Positions 1-9,290 of a stretch of 64,000 nucleotides of DNA are shown here, in pieces. The notes beneath the pieces were generated by a model. It was not told the DNA's origin and did not search any database. It was given only the letters and a program-made list of their open reading frames with translations. Each line of letters opens with the position of its first letter. Within the stretch, counting starts at the first letter, position 1. Origin of the DNA: Sulfitobacter mediterraneus (lineage in GTDB: Bacteria; Pseudomonadota; Alphaproteobacteria; Rhodobacterales; Rhodobacteraceae); assembly GCF_016801775.1 (NCBI RefSeq), contig NZ_CP069004.1, positions 248,001-312,000 on the forward strand. The letters are read 5' to 3'. The translations under genes and the position numbers were made by a program.

Positions 1-2496
1 GTTATCGAGTTCCGAAACAACGTTTATGTCCGCGCAAAGACACAGCAAAACATCGCCGAACGCGCCGAAGAGGTGACAAACCTGCTGGCGGTTCAAATGG
101 GTGGATCGGTGAAATTTGGCAACACAGACGCGGTTGAAGGGATCGTCAGCGGCGTTGTGACCGAGGCGCGGCGGGAGGCCGTTGGCGCGGTTGTGATTGA
201 TCTCGAAGGAAATATTGTATTTCAAGGTGAGACACCCGAGTTTGAACCCCTGCGCGAGACCGCCGAAGAACTGGCGCGGCAGTCGTTGTCCAGCGGTGAA
301 GTTGTCTCGGCGGACAACGGGAAAATGATCGCAATGCCCCTGCGCTTCGGCCGGGAGAACGCGGTGGTTGGTTCCGTTGTCACCGCATGGAGCGATGCCT
401 ATGCCCTGCAAGCCTTGGCGCAGGAAAATGTGATAACGCTGGCGGTCGCGCTGGCCATTCTCCTCGCTGCATTGGGGGTCGCGGCGTATTATCTGCGCAC
501 ACGGATGTCTCAACCCCTCGGCGCGTTGGAAGCCGCGATGGAGCGGATTGCGGGCGCAGACTATGAAACGACGGTCCCCTTCATCAACCGTCGCGACGAG
601 ATTGGCAAGATGGCAGGCAAGCTGGATGCGTTTCGCGGGTCTTTGAGTAAGGCACATCAGGCGCAACGCGAAAATGCTTTCAAAAGTGCGGCTTTTGCAG
701 GGTCTTCTGCATCCTTGATGGTTGTCGACGAGAACGCCAATGTGATTTTTGCCAATCCCGCCTGCATCGCCATTATCGAAAGCCTGATGCCCGAACTGGA
801 AGAACATTGGCCGGGCATTTCGCCTCAGAACCTTGTTGGTGCGCCGCTGACGGAACTTTACGGGATGCAATCTGCGATCACCGGCATACTGGACGGAGAC
901 GATGCACCCGCCGCATCCGGCGAAACTGAAGTGACTTTGCGGGTCGCGGATCGGATCTTGCGGATCCGCACCAACCCGGCCTGTGATGCGGACGGCCATG
1001 TGATCGGATGCGTGGTCGAATGGACTGACCGCACGGAAATCCAACACAATGCCGCCTTGCTGGACGCAATCAACACAGGTCAGTTGAGCGTGGAATTCTC
1101 GATCAATGGGCAAGTTCTGGATGCCAACGACAATTTCCTGAAAATGATCAATGGCACCAAGAAAGACACGGAAGTTTGCTCGCTTTTCTCGATGTTTGCG
1201 AACAATCTGGAAGGAGACACGGACGGGCGGCGCTTCGCGGCTGAAGCCTGCGCAGGCAGAATTCCTCCAGGTCGGTTCAAGGCCTACAGTATGCACGCCG
1301 ACAAGGTGTTTGTTGTCGAAGGCAGCCTTGCCGTGATCAAGGATGAAAGTGGTGCACCGGAAAAGGTTATTTTCTTGGGGGCTGATGTGACCAGCCAGGA
1401 TGAGGCAATGCGGGCGGCGGAGCAAAGCAATGCAAAATCTGCAGAAGAGCAAGGCAATGTCGTGGCCTTGCTTGGCGAGGCGTTGAACCGACTTGCGGAT
1501 GGCGATCTGGAGGCGGAAATCTCTGATCATGTGCCGCCTGCCTACGAAAAGCTGCGCTCGGATTTCAACGGCACGGTGGACAGCCTGCGCAACGCCATCT
1601 CCACCGTGATCCACAATTCGGACTCGATCCGCAGTGAAACCAATGAGATCACCTCAGCCGCCGACGACCTGTCGCGGCGCACCGAAAAGCAAGCCGCGAC
1701 ATTGGAAGAAACAGCCGCAGCATTGGACGAATTGACGGTGTCTGTGCGATCTGCGGCTGAGGGTGCAGATGACGCCAGCAAAATGTCGGCAGATGCCCAG
1801 AAAAATGCCGAGCAGGGCGGCGAAGTGGCGCGCCAGGCTGTCGAGGCGATGGACGGGATCAAGAATTCGTCACAGGAGATTTCCAAGATCACCAGCGTGA
1901 TCGATGACATCGCGTTTCAGACCAATCTTCTGGCGCTCAATGCCGGGGTTGAGGCCGCGCGGGCAGGGGAGGCAGGCCGCGGGTTTGCCGTGGTCGCGAC
2001 CGAAGTCCGGGCGCTTGCCCAACGGTCGTCCGACGCGGCGCGCGAGATCAACACCCTGATCTCTTCAAGCGGTGAACAGGTGCGCCAAGGCGTCGATCTG
2101 GTGGATCGCACCGGCAGTGCGCTGGCTTCCATCGTGACTTCTGTTTCAGAGATTTCCAACAGGGTTTCGAATATCGCAGCATCCGCAAGGGAACAATCCA
2201 GCGGACTGGCCGAGATCAACACAGCGGTCAACGAGTTGGATCACGTCACCCAACAAAACGCGGCCATGTTCGAAGAAACCACTGCGGCCAGCCATGCTTT
2301 GACCAGTGAGGCCGATGCATTGGCACAAGCGGTTGCGCGGTTCCGATTGGGCAGCAGCCATACGGCGCACCCTGCGACCATAAAAACGCCCGTCCCGGTG
2401 AGCCAAGCGAAACCACCCATGCCAGCTTTGCCTACAAGCCAAGGCAACGCCGCCCTGAACCTTTCCGCCGATGCGGATGGATGGGAGGAATTCTAG
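1..2496 (+). CDS. Methyl-accepting chemotaxis protein, 5' end outside window
   Basis: Membrane chemoreceptor that signals to CheA/CheW. The reading frame is open from base 1, so the N-terminus and first membrane segment lie upstream. In order I see the end of a periplasmic sensor region, one membrane helix (about nt 430-500), a HAMP linker (500-660), two PAS-like segments (about 700-1040 and 1050-1390), a second HAMP-like stretch (about 1450-1600) and the methyl-accepting signalling domain (1620-2330). The conserved hairpin tip ([20 protein letters not shown]) is near nt 1905-1965. The protein ends in GWEEF, like the xWExF tether that binds CheR/CheB. Family is certain; ligand unknown. Confidence 0.93.
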   Translation, partial: VIEFRNNVYVRAKTQQNIAERAEEVTNLLAVQMGGSVKFGNTDAVEGIVSGVVTEARREAVGAVVIDLEGNIVFQGETPEFEPLRETAEELARQSLSSGEVVSADNGKMIAMPLRFGRENAVVGSVVTAWSDAYALQALAQENVITLAVALAILLAALGVAAYYLRTRMSQPLGALEAAMERIAGADYETTVPFINRRDEIGKMAGKLDAFRGSLSKAHQAQRENAFKSAAFAGSSASLMVVDENANVIFANPACIAIIESLMPELEEHWPGISPQNLVGAPLTELYGMQSAITGILDGDDAPAASGETEVTLRVADRILRIRTNPACDADGHVIGCVVEWTDRTEIQHNAALLDAINTGQLSVEFSINGQVLDANDNFLKMINGTKKDTEVCSLFSMFANNLEGDTDGRRFAAEACAGRIPPGRFKAYSMHADKVFVVEGSLAVIKDESGAPEKVIFLGADVTSQDEAMRAAEQSNAKSAEEQGNVVALLGEALNRLADGDLEAEISDHVPPAYEKLRSDFNGTVDSLRNAISTVIHNSDSIRSETNEITSAADDLSRRTEKQAATLEETAAALDELTVSVRSAAEGADDASKMSADAQKNAEQGGEVARQAVEAMDGIKNSSQEISKITSVIDDIAFQTNLLALNAGVEAARAGEAGRGFAVVATEVRALAQRSSDAAREINTLISSSGEQVRQGVDLVDRTGSALASIVTSVSEISNRVSNIAASAREQSSGLAEINTAVNELDHVTQQNAAMFEETTAASHALTSEADALAQAVARFRLGSSHTAHPATIKTPVPVSQAKPPMPALPTSQGNAALNLSADADGWEEF

Positions 2497-2625
2497 TGAA
2501 GTAACCGTTGCCCGGGACGGTCGTCAAATGAGCCGTTTAAAAACAGTCCGCTGGAATACAGAAGGCCGCTTGCCGGAAGTGGTTTGCACTGTAAGCCGGA
2601 CGTCCCTTCAAAAAACGAATGTTGA

Positions 2626-4338
2626 TCAATCGCGTGTTCCGGCAAAACGCTCTGCCCAGTTTTCGCGATCTTCATCGCTGATCTTTGCGAACAACACCTC
2701 GGGCACCTCGAATGCATGACCCGGCGCCATCACGGATAGCGTGGCAGGCACATCGTCCGGCCAGACCTGATCCGAAAGATGCACGGCTGACAGCATTTTG
2801 GCGGCCGCATCAGGAATGAACGGCGCCGACAGGTTGGCGTAGAATGGGATCAGATTCAAAGCCAAACGCACTTGCGCTGCGGCTTTGTCCGGATCGGTCT
2901 TGAAGGTTGTCCAAGGCGCTTGTGCCTGCAGATATTCGTTGCCTGCTGCCCAGATTGCCCGCAATTCCTGCGCGGCCTTGCGCACTTCGATCGCATCCAT
3001 ATGACCTTGATACCGCGCAACCCGTTCCGTCAAATCTGCGATCAATGCCGTTTCCGCATCACCAAATTCGCCGGCCTCGGGCACGGTTTCACCAAACTTG
3101 GATCGGCAGAATTTGGTGATCCGGCTGACAAAATTGCCCAGAACATCGGCCAAATCCTTGTTTACCGACGTCTGGAAGTTCTCCCAGGTGAACTCCGCAT
3201 CCGAAGTTTCCGGCGCATGGCTCAGAAGCCACCAGCGCCAGTAATCGGCAGGCAACAGCTCAAGCGCCTGATCCATAAACACACCGCGACCGCGCGAGGT
3301 GCTGAACTGGCCGCCATCATAGTTCAGGTAGTTGAAAGATTTGATGTAATCGACCAATTTCCACGGCTCATCCGACCCCATGATCGTTGCGGGGAAACTG
3401 AGCGTGTGGAACGGCACATTGTCCTTGCCCATAAACTGGGTATAGCGCACATCATCTGCGCCTTGATCGGTGCGCCACCAGCGCTGCCAATCCGTCCCCT
3501 TGCCCGCATCAACCCATTCCTGCGCACAGGCGATGTATTCGATCGGCGCATCAAACCAGACATAGAAAACCTTGCCTTCCATGCCCGGCCATTCCGCCTC
3601 GCCGCGCTTGACCGGCACACCCCAATCCAGATCTCTCGTGATGCCGCGATCTTGCAGTCCGTCACCATCATGCAGCCACTTTTTGGCAATCGACGTGGTC
3701 AACACAGGCCAATCGGCCTTGCTGTCAATCCATTGATCCAGGCGGTCCTTCATCTTGCTCTGCTTGAGAAACAGATGCTTGGTGTCGCGCATTTCAAGCT
3801 CGGTCGAGCCTGAGATGGTGCTTCGGGCGTCGATCAAATCAACAGGATCCAACTGCTTGGTGCAATTGTCACATTGATCGCCTCGGGCGCTGTCGAAGCC
3901 ACAATTGGGGCAAGTTCCTTCAATATAGCGGTCAGGCAGGAAGCGCCCGTCAGCGACGGAATAAACCTGCTGTTCCACCACGTCCTCGATCAGACCTTGA
4001 TCGGCCAGAACGCCCGCGAAATGCTGGGTCAGCTTGTGGTTTTGCGGGCTGGAGGACCGGCCGAAATGGTCAAAAGACAGGCCAAACCCATCCGCGATCC
4101 TGGACTGCACCGCATGCATTTCAGCGCAATATTCAGCGACCGGCTTGCCGGCCTTGGCGGCGGCCAACTCGGCGGGGGTGCCGTGTTCATCCGTGGCGCA
4201 GAGGAAAAGAACCTCATTGCCGCGCGCCCGCAGATAACGGGCATAGAGATCCGCAGGCAGTTGGCTGCCCACCAGATTGCCCAGATGTTTGATCCCGTTG
4301 ATGTAGGGGATGGCCGATGTAATCAGATGTCGGGTCAC
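2626..4338 (-). CDS. metG: Methionyl-tRNA synthetase
   Basis: Cytoplasmic class I synthetase charging tRNA-Met, 570 aa. HIGH-type motif HLGN at residues 18-21. A four-cysteine zinc knuckle sits at C143, C146, C156 and C159. The KMSKS position reads QFSTSRG (residues 344-350), so both usual lysines are replaced, a variant I believe occurs in some alphaproteobacterial MetRS. No C-terminal EMAP/tRNA-binding domain. The chosen start is GTG at 4338, just before [11 protein letters not shown]. It lies 81 bp downstream of the MFS gene on the same strand. The 129 bp between its stop and the chemoreceptor stop hold nothing I recognise. Confidence 0.95.
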   Translation of the reverse strand: MTRHLITSAIPYINGIKHLGNLVGSQLPADLYARYLRARGNEVLFLCATDEHGTPAELAAAKAGKPVAEYCAEMHAVQSRIADGFGLSFDHFGRSSSPQNHKLTQHFAGVLADQGLIEDVVEQQVYSVADGRFLPDRYIEGTCPNCGFDSARGDQCDNCTKQLDPVDLIDARSTISGSTELEMRDTKHLFLKQSKMKDRLDQWIDSKADWPVLTTSIAKKWLHDGDGLQDRGITRDLDWGVPVKRGEAEWPGMEGKVFYVWFDAPIEYIACAQEWVDAGKGTDWQRWWRTDQGADDVRYTQFMGKDNVPFHTLSFPATIMGSDEPWKLVDYIKSFNYLNYDGGQFSTSRGRGVFMDQALELLPADYWRWWLLSHAPETSDAEFTWENFQTSVNKDLADVLGNFVSRITKFCRSKFGETVPEAGEFGDAETALIADLTERVARYQGHMDAIEVRKAAQELRAIWAAGNEYLQAQAPWTTFKTDPDKAAAQVRLALNLIPFYANLSAPFIPDAAAKMLSAVHLSDQVWPDDVPATLSVMAPGHAFEVPEVLFAKISDEDRENWAERFAGTRD

Positions 4339-4419
4339 GCGCGAAATGCCTTTAGCCGTTGTTTGATGCTGCTTTAGCAGGCGGCGGGATCACTTGCCAG
4401 CCTGCACAAACGGCATCCC

Positions 4420-5640
4420 CTATTTCTCGCGGCTGCGGCGCAAAAGGCGCCCTACCTGAAAGCTGGTGCGCGGCGCATAGACATAGCGGGTGCGATCCTT
4501 GCGGGTGGGCCGGGCGCGCATCCGGGTCAGGCCAAAGATCACCAGCACGGCGTGGCCGGCTGATATCATCAAGAACAGCGCCGATGCGCCGAAGTTCTCG
4601 ATCAGGACCGAGGCCAGGTAGGGCGCAAAAATCGCGCCGAGGGCAAAGAAAAACATCAAGGCGGCGGACAGTTCCACCCGTTCTTCGCTGCTGGCGAAAT
4701 CATGGGCATGGGCAGCGGCGACAGAATAAATTGGAAAGGTCGTCAATCCGAACAATCCGGCGGTCAGCATGATGCCGACGGTGCCCATCCCCGACGCCAT
4801 CACGGTGATGAAACAACTGGCCATGGCCGCAACCGACAACCAGATCAACACGGCGCGGCGGTCGTATTTGTCCGCAAGCCAGCCAATGGGAAACTGCGCC
4901 AAAGCCCCGCCCAGAACAAAGGCCGAGAGGAACCAAGCGATCTGGCCCGCACTCAGCCCGACTTCCTGGCCGTAGATCGGACCAACCATCCGGAACGACG
5001 CGCTGGAGAGGGCGGCAACCACCACGCCCGCCGCCGCAAGAGGGGATCGCGCGACCGCCAGCATGGGCCGCAGCCGGGGGGATTCGGGTGTTTCTGGCTG
5101 CTGCACCTTGGTCAAGGTCAGCGGCAAAAGCGCAGCACAGCATCCCATCGCCAACAGGTTGTAGGAGATATAGCTGGCAGGTGCCAGAATGCCGATGATC
5201 ATCTGTGCGCCCAATGATCCTGTCATATCCACAACGCGGTAAATGCCCATGGCGCGGCCGCGGGTCTCATTCGTGACTTTGGATTGCAGCCATGCCTCAA
5301 TCACCGTGTAACAGCCCGCCACGCACAGGCCGGAGGCCACGCGCATCACGGCCCAGGCATAGGCATCAATGATGACCATATGCGCCATGAGGCCAATCGC
5401 ACCGGTCGCGGTAAAGGCGGCAAAGGCGCGGCTGTGGCCCACCGATCCCATCAGGCGCGGCGCCCACCAGCATCCAATAAAAAAGCCGAAGAAATGCGCC
5501 GAACCGAGCATCCCGATCTCTTGCCGGGAAAAGCCCAGAACAGTGCCCGACAACACGTCCAAGGGGCCAGTGCCACCAGAGGAAAGTTGCAGCAGAATGA
5601 CGGAAAAAAAGAGGGCGGCAAATGAAAGGAGCAGGCGCAT
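4420..5640 (-). CDS. MFS transporter, YcaD-like
   Basis: 406-residue inner-membrane major facilitator with about 12 hydrophobic segments. The inter-helix motif WLADKYDRR (G-x-L-A-D-x-x-x-R-R type) after helix 8 and the overall spacing resemble the YcaD group of MFS permeases. Substrate cannot be read from sequence. The C-terminus is basic (RLLRRSREK), consistent with a cytoplasmic end. The ATG start at 5640 puts MRLLLSFAALFF at the N-terminus as the first helix. It is upstream of metG on the same strand and divergent from the aldo-keto reductase, with a 171-bp shared intergenic region. Confidence 0.85.
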   Translation of the reverse strand: MRLLLSFAALFFSVILLQLSSGGTGPLDVLSGTVLGFSRQEIGMLGSAHFFGFFIGCWWAPRLMGSVGHSRAFAAFTATGAIGLMAHMVIIDAYAWAVMRVASGLCVAGCYTVIEAWLQSKVTNETRGRAMGIYRVVDMTGSLGAQMIIGILAPASYISYNLLAMGCCAALLPLTLTKVQQPETPESPRLRPMLAVARSPLAAAGVVVAALSSASFRMVGPIYGQEVGLSAGQIAWFLSAFVLGGALAQFPIGWLADKYDRRAVLIWLSVAAMASCFITVMASGMGTVGIMLTAGLFGLTTFPIYSVAAAHAHDFASSEERVELSAALMFFFALGAIFAPYLASVLIENFGASALFLMISAGHAVLVIFGLTRMRARPTRKDRTRYVYAPRTSFQVGRLLRRSREK

Positions 5641-5811
5641 ACCTGCTGATAGGCCGAATGCACTGGCAACCCCAAGAGGTTTAACGACAAAATCCGGTCG
5701 TTTTCGAAAAGCGACAGCACTTTTTAACGTTTTTCACAGACATAGGCTTGCGGGAAAGTGGCTTGCGACGGCCGGCAGAGGGCTTAGTGTGTCGCCAAAA
5801 GGAGAGGCGGA

Positions 5812-6855
5812 ATGAAGCGGAACAAACTCGGCCAAAGCGATATCGAAGTGTCTGATCTGTGTTTGGGGTCGATGACATGGGGCACCCAAAACTCGGCAGA
5901 AGAGGCGCATGAACAGATCGACCGCGCGCTGGACGCGGACATCAACTTTGTCGATACAGCGGAAATGTATCCGGTCAATCCGGTGAATGCAGAGACCATT
6001 GGCCGAACCGAACGCATTATCGGCCTGTGGTTCGAACGCGACAGCCGCCGCAGCGATATGGTGCTGGCCACCAAACACTCGGGCGAGGGGATGACCCATG
6101 CCCGCGATGGTGCGCCAATCTCCTCAAAAACCATTCCCGAGGCGATTGAGGGCTCCTTGCGCCGCCTCAAGACCGATTATATCGACCTTTATCAATTCCA
6201 TTGGCCCAACCGCGGCAGCTATATGTTCCGCAAGAACTGGAGCTATGATCCCTCAAACCAAAACCGGGCAGAGACAATTGCCCATATGGAAGACACGCTG
6301 GAAGCCCTGCAAAAAGAGGTCAAACGCGGCACGATCCGCGCCTTTGGTCTCAGCAACGAAAGCGCCTGGGGTCTGACCCAGTGGGTCAACGTGGCAGAGC
6401 GGGTTGGCGGCCCACGCCCGGTGTCAGTGCAAAACGAATATTCGCTGCTGTGCCGGATGGCCGATACCGATGTGTCAGAGACTTGCATCAACGAGGACAT
6501 TGATATGCTGGCGTTTTCCCCCCTCGCGGCGGGGCTGTTGACCGGCAAGTACCAAGGCGGCGCCGTCCCTGACGGATCACGCATGTCGCTCAATGCGGAA
6601 CTGGGCGGGCGCAAGACCGAACGTGCCTTTGATGCGGTGGATGCTTATCTGTCCTTGGCGCAGGCTTACGGCCTTGATCCGGTACAGATGGCGCTGGCCT
6701 GGTGCAGGCAGCGCCCCTTCATGGGCTCTGTCATCTTTGGCGCAACAAATATGGACCAGCTTGAGCGTGCCATCGGGGCAGGGGATCTGGATTTGCCGGA
6801 TCAGGTTATCAGTGCCATTGATGACGCACATAAATCGCACCCGCTCCCGTATTGA
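5812..6855 (+). CDS. NADP(H)-dependent aldo-keto reductase, Tas-like
   Basis: 347-residue TIM-barrel oxidoreductase of the aldo-keto reductase superfamily. The catalytic tetrad is visible as D48 and Y53 (FVDTAEMY), K88 (ATKHS) and H130 (YQFHW). The length and the 'PVNPVNAETIGRTERIIG' segment resemble Escherichia coli Tas. Substrate is unknown. The start is ATG with a good Shine-Dalgarno sequence (AAAAGGAGAGG) 7-8 nt upstream. It is convergent with the AraC-type regulator, 24 bp away, so it probably belongs to its own transcription unit rather than to the carnitine genes. Confidence 0.9.
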   Translation: MKRNKLGQSDIEVSDLCLGSMTWGTQNSAEEAHEQIDRALDADINFVDTAEMYPVNPVNAETIGRTERIIGLWFERDSRRSDMVLATKHSGEGMTHARDGAPISSKTIPEAIEGSLRRLKTDYIDLYQFHWPNRGSYMFRKNWSYDPSNQNRAETIAHMEDTLEALQKEVKRGTIRAFGLSNESAWGLTQWVNVAERVGGPRPVSVQNEYSLLCRMADTDVSETCINEDIDMLAFSPLAAGLLTGKYQGGAVPDGSRMSLNAELGGRKTERAFDAVDAYLSLAQAYGLDPVQMALAWCRQRPFMGSVIFGATNMDQLERAIGAGDLDLPDQVISAIDDAHKSHPLPY

Positions 6856-6879
6856 GTGGGTCCGGTTTCGCGGCGTGTA

Positions 6880-7875
6880 TCAGCGCCCGCCGCTTTGCTC
6901 TTGGCGCATCTTGGTGGCAGACATCCCAAATTGGGCCCGAAATGCGCGGGCAAAACTGGCCTGAGACGCAAATCCGGTTGCGAACGCAATATCCTGCAAG
7001 CTGTGCTGCGTCTGGCGGACCAGTCTTTCCGCCTCTGTCAAACGCAGTTGCAGGTAATGCGCCTGCGGACTGCGGCCCAATCGCTTTTGAAATTGCAATT
7101 GCAGCGCCCGTTGGCTGAGGCCAAGCCGCTGTGCAAGCTGCGCGACGGGCAGCGGTTCATCAAGTGCGGCCTCCATCAATTGCTGGGCTTTCGCGGTGAC
7201 TGCGTTGTGGCGCGGATCGCTGCTGCGGCTTTGCGGCTTTGGCGGGGCGGGATCATAGATGAACGTCCCGGCGATCTTTTGCGCCAATGTGACCCCATGC
7301 TGTCTGCCAATCAGATCCAGCATCATCTCAATCGCCGGGGCCGCGCCGGCGCAGGTCAGACGGCTGCCGCTGATCTCGAACCGGCTGTTGACCACATCAA
7401 TCAGCGGAAAACGCTCCGTAAACTTTTCCAAGTCTTCCCAATGGGTTGTCGCGCGATGCTGATCCAATAGCCCGGCCATTGCCATCACCCAAGGCCCGCC
7501 GTCAATACCGGCGATCACACTGCCTTGCCCTTCCAGGCGCCTCAAACTGGCAATCAAGGCCGGGGTCGATTGGGCCTCAAGGTCAAAACCTGCAACGATG
7601 ATCAAAAGATCGGTGCGCGTGACCTTCTGCAAGGGCGCGGCGGGGATCGTCACACCACTGGTCAGGGTCACGGGGGCCGCGCCAGGCGTCGCAAATTGCC
7701 AGTCAAACAGGGTCCGGCCCGCTTGCCGGTTCGCGGCCCGCAACGGATCAACCGCCGCCGCAAAACTCAGCGTGTTGCAATCGTCGAGAACCAGAAGAGT
7801 GGTGTGTGTGATTTTACCGGATTTCATCAAGTCATCTTCGTATTTCGCAAAGTCTGCAAGATCAAGCTGTCTCAT
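6880..7875 (-). CDS. cdhR: GATase1/DJ-1-like AraC-family regulator, probable carnitine catabolism activator
   Basis: 331-residue transcription factor of the GlxA/CdhR type. Residues about 20-190 form a DJ-1/PfpI (glutamine amidotransferase-like) ligand domain, and residues about 225-325 form an AraC/XylS double helix-turn-helix (LAQRLGLSQRALQLQF and IAFATGFASQASFARAFRAQF). Its position, divergent from the carnitine genes, matches CdhR of Pseudomonas, so control of the operon at 7909-11502 is inferred. With the ATG at 7875 only 33 bp separate the two genes; an in-frame ATG at 7827 (MKSGKITHTT) would give 81 bp and may be the real start. Confidence 0.83.
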   Translation of the reverse strand: MRQLDLADFAKYEDDLMKSGKITHTTLLVLDDCNTLSFAAAVDPLRAANRQAGRTLFDWQFATPGAAPVTLTSGVTIPAAPLQKVTRTDLLIIVAGFDLEAQSTPALIASLRRLEGQGSVIAGIDGGPWVMAMAGLLDQHRATTHWEDLEKFTERFPLIDVVNSRFEISGSRLTCAGAAPAIEMMLDLIGRQHGVTLAQKIAGTFIYDPAPPKPQSRSSDPRHNAVTAKAQQLMEAALDEPLPVAQLAQRLGLSQRALQLQFQKRLGRSPQAHYLQLRLTEAERLVRQTQHSLQDIAFATGFASQASFARAFRAQFGMSATKMRQEQSGGR

Positions 7876-7908
7876 AGTTGTCTCAACTCAGATCAAGGGA
7901 GCCTGACA

Positions 7909-8820
7909 ATGCCGCTCAAAATGAACAAAGATGTTTTTATCACCTGTGCCGTGACCGGATCGGGAGGCACCCAAGATCGCAGCCCGCATGTGCCGCGATC
8001 CCCCAAGCAAATCGCCGACAGCGCCATCGCGGCAGCCAAGGCAGGAGCGGCGATTGTGCATTGCCACGTGCGCGACCCTGAAACCGGTGCGCCCAGCCGC
8101 GATTTGCGCATGTTCCGCGAAGTCACTGACAGGGTGCGGGATAGCGACACAGACGTGGTGTTGAACCTGACTGCAGGCATGGGCGGCGATCTGGTTTTCG
8201 GCGATGTGGAACATCCAATGCAATTGTCACAGCAAGGCACCGATATGGCCGGTGCATCGGAACGGGTCGCCCATGTGGCCGAATGCCTGCCGGAGATCTG
8301 CACACTGGATTGCGGCACCATGAACTTTGCCGAGGCCGATTATGTGATGACCAACACCCCCGGTATGTTGACAGCCATGGGGCGGATGATGACCGATCTG
8401 GGGGTCAAGCCCGAGATTGAGGCCTTCGACACCGGCCATCTTTGGTATGCAAAACAATTGGTTGCCGATGGTGTTCTGGACAGCCCTGCCTTGGTGCAGC
8501 TTTGTATGGGCGTGCCATGGGGCGCGCCCGATGATCTCAACACTTTTATGGCGATGGTCAACAACGTGCCAGACGACTGGACCTTTTCTGCCTTCGGTCT
8601 CGGGCGCAACCAGATGGCCTATGTGGCCGCTGCGGTGCTGGCTGGCGGCAATGTACGGGTGGGTCTTGAGGACAATCTGTGGCTGGAAAAGGGCGTTTTG
8701 GCCGAGAATTACCAACTGGTGGAACGCGCCCAAACCATCATCGAAAACATGGGTGCGCGGGTCATTGGCCCGGCTGAGGTGCGCGAAAAACTGGGCCTGA
8801 CCAAACGGGCGCCCAAGTGA
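7909..8820 (+). CDS. cdhC: BKACE-family (DUF849) enzyme, probable dehydrocarnitine cleavage enzyme
   Basis: 303-residue beta-keto acid cleavage enzyme. The family is zinc dependent, condensing acetyl-CoA with a beta-keto acid; for 3-dehydrocarnitine the products are betainyl-CoA and acetoacetate. Zinc ligands are visible as H51 and H53 (HCHVRD) and E254 (VGLEDN). The start ATG at 7909 follows AAGGGAG and gives MPLKMNKDVFITCAVTG; a longer open frame to 7525 overlaps the divergent regulator and is not credible. The next gene starts by GTGA overlap. Substrate assignment rests on the adjacent carnitine dehydrogenase and CdhR-like regulator. Confidence 0.88.
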   Translation: MPLKMNKDVFITCAVTGSGGTQDRSPHVPRSPKQIADSAIAAAKAGAAIVHCHVRDPETGAPSRDLRMFREVTDRVRDSDTDVVLNLTAGMGGDLVFGDVEHPMQLSQQGTDMAGASERVAHVAECLPEICTLDCGTMNFAEADYVMTNTPGMLTAMGRMMTDLGVKPEIEAFDTGHLWYAKQLVADGVLDSPALVQLCMGVPWGAPDDLNTFMAMVNNVPDDWTFSAFGLGRNQMAYVAAAVLAGGNVRVGLEDNLWLEKGVLAENYQLVERAQTIIENMGARVIGPAEVREKLGLTKRAPK

Positions 8821-9290
8821 AACGGGCGCTGGCCCTTGTGCTGATGCTGGCGGGGTGCGCGGCAGCGCCTTTGCAGGATGTCGGTATCGGCTTGCGCAAC
8901 CCAACCGCGCCCATCGGCGGAACCAGCCGGTTTGACGCGGCCCGATTTGCCGGGGATTGGCATGTGCTGCGCTGCCTTGGGGACTGCGCGGCGCAGGTGC
9001 GCTATGACCTTGGTGCAAGCGGGAAAATACGGCGGCAGACCGGGGCGGATCAAACTCTGTTCACCGTCACGGCCCCCGGCGTTCTGCGATCTGAAACGCC
9101 TGAACAAACGCTTGTGGTGATGTGGGTGGACGAAGGGTTCAGGACGGCCGCCGTTGGGGATGCCAATGGCCGCTGGGCCGCGATCCTTGACCGCAGCGCC
9201 ACATCCTCGCCTGACCGGATCAAGGCGGCCACTGAGATATTGGATTTCAACGGCTGGGACATCAGCCAACTTCGGAAAGTGAACAAATGA
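8817..9290 (+). CDS. Small lipoprotein with lipocalin-like N-terminus, in carnitine operon
   Basis: 157-residue predicted lipoprotein. A short signal peptide ends in the lipobox LAGC (Cys14). Downstream, FAGDWHVL resembles the lipocalin G-x-W motif, and the rest is beta-rich and small enough for a single barrel. It starts with GTG overlapping the stop of the cleavage enzyme (GTGA) and ends with ATGA overlap into the dehydrogenase, so it is translated as part of the operon. A role in the envelope linked to carnitine or acyl-carnitine is possible by context, but I recognise no characterised homologue. Three further cysteines beyond the lipobox could not be assigned roles. Confidence 0.78.
   Translation: MKRALALVLMLAGCAAAPLQDVGIGLRNPTAPIGGTSRFDAARFAGDWHVLRCLGDCAAQVRYDLGASGKIRRQTGADQTLFTVTAPGVLRSETPEQTLVVMWVDEGFRTAAVGDANGRWAAILDRSATSSPDRIKAATEILDFNGWDISQLRKVNK

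Noticed and set aside
7525..7908. N-terminal extension of the dehydrocarnitine-cleaving enzyme
   Set aside because: The extension would overlap the divergent regulator; ATG 7909 has a Shine-Dalgarno and matches the family N-terminus.
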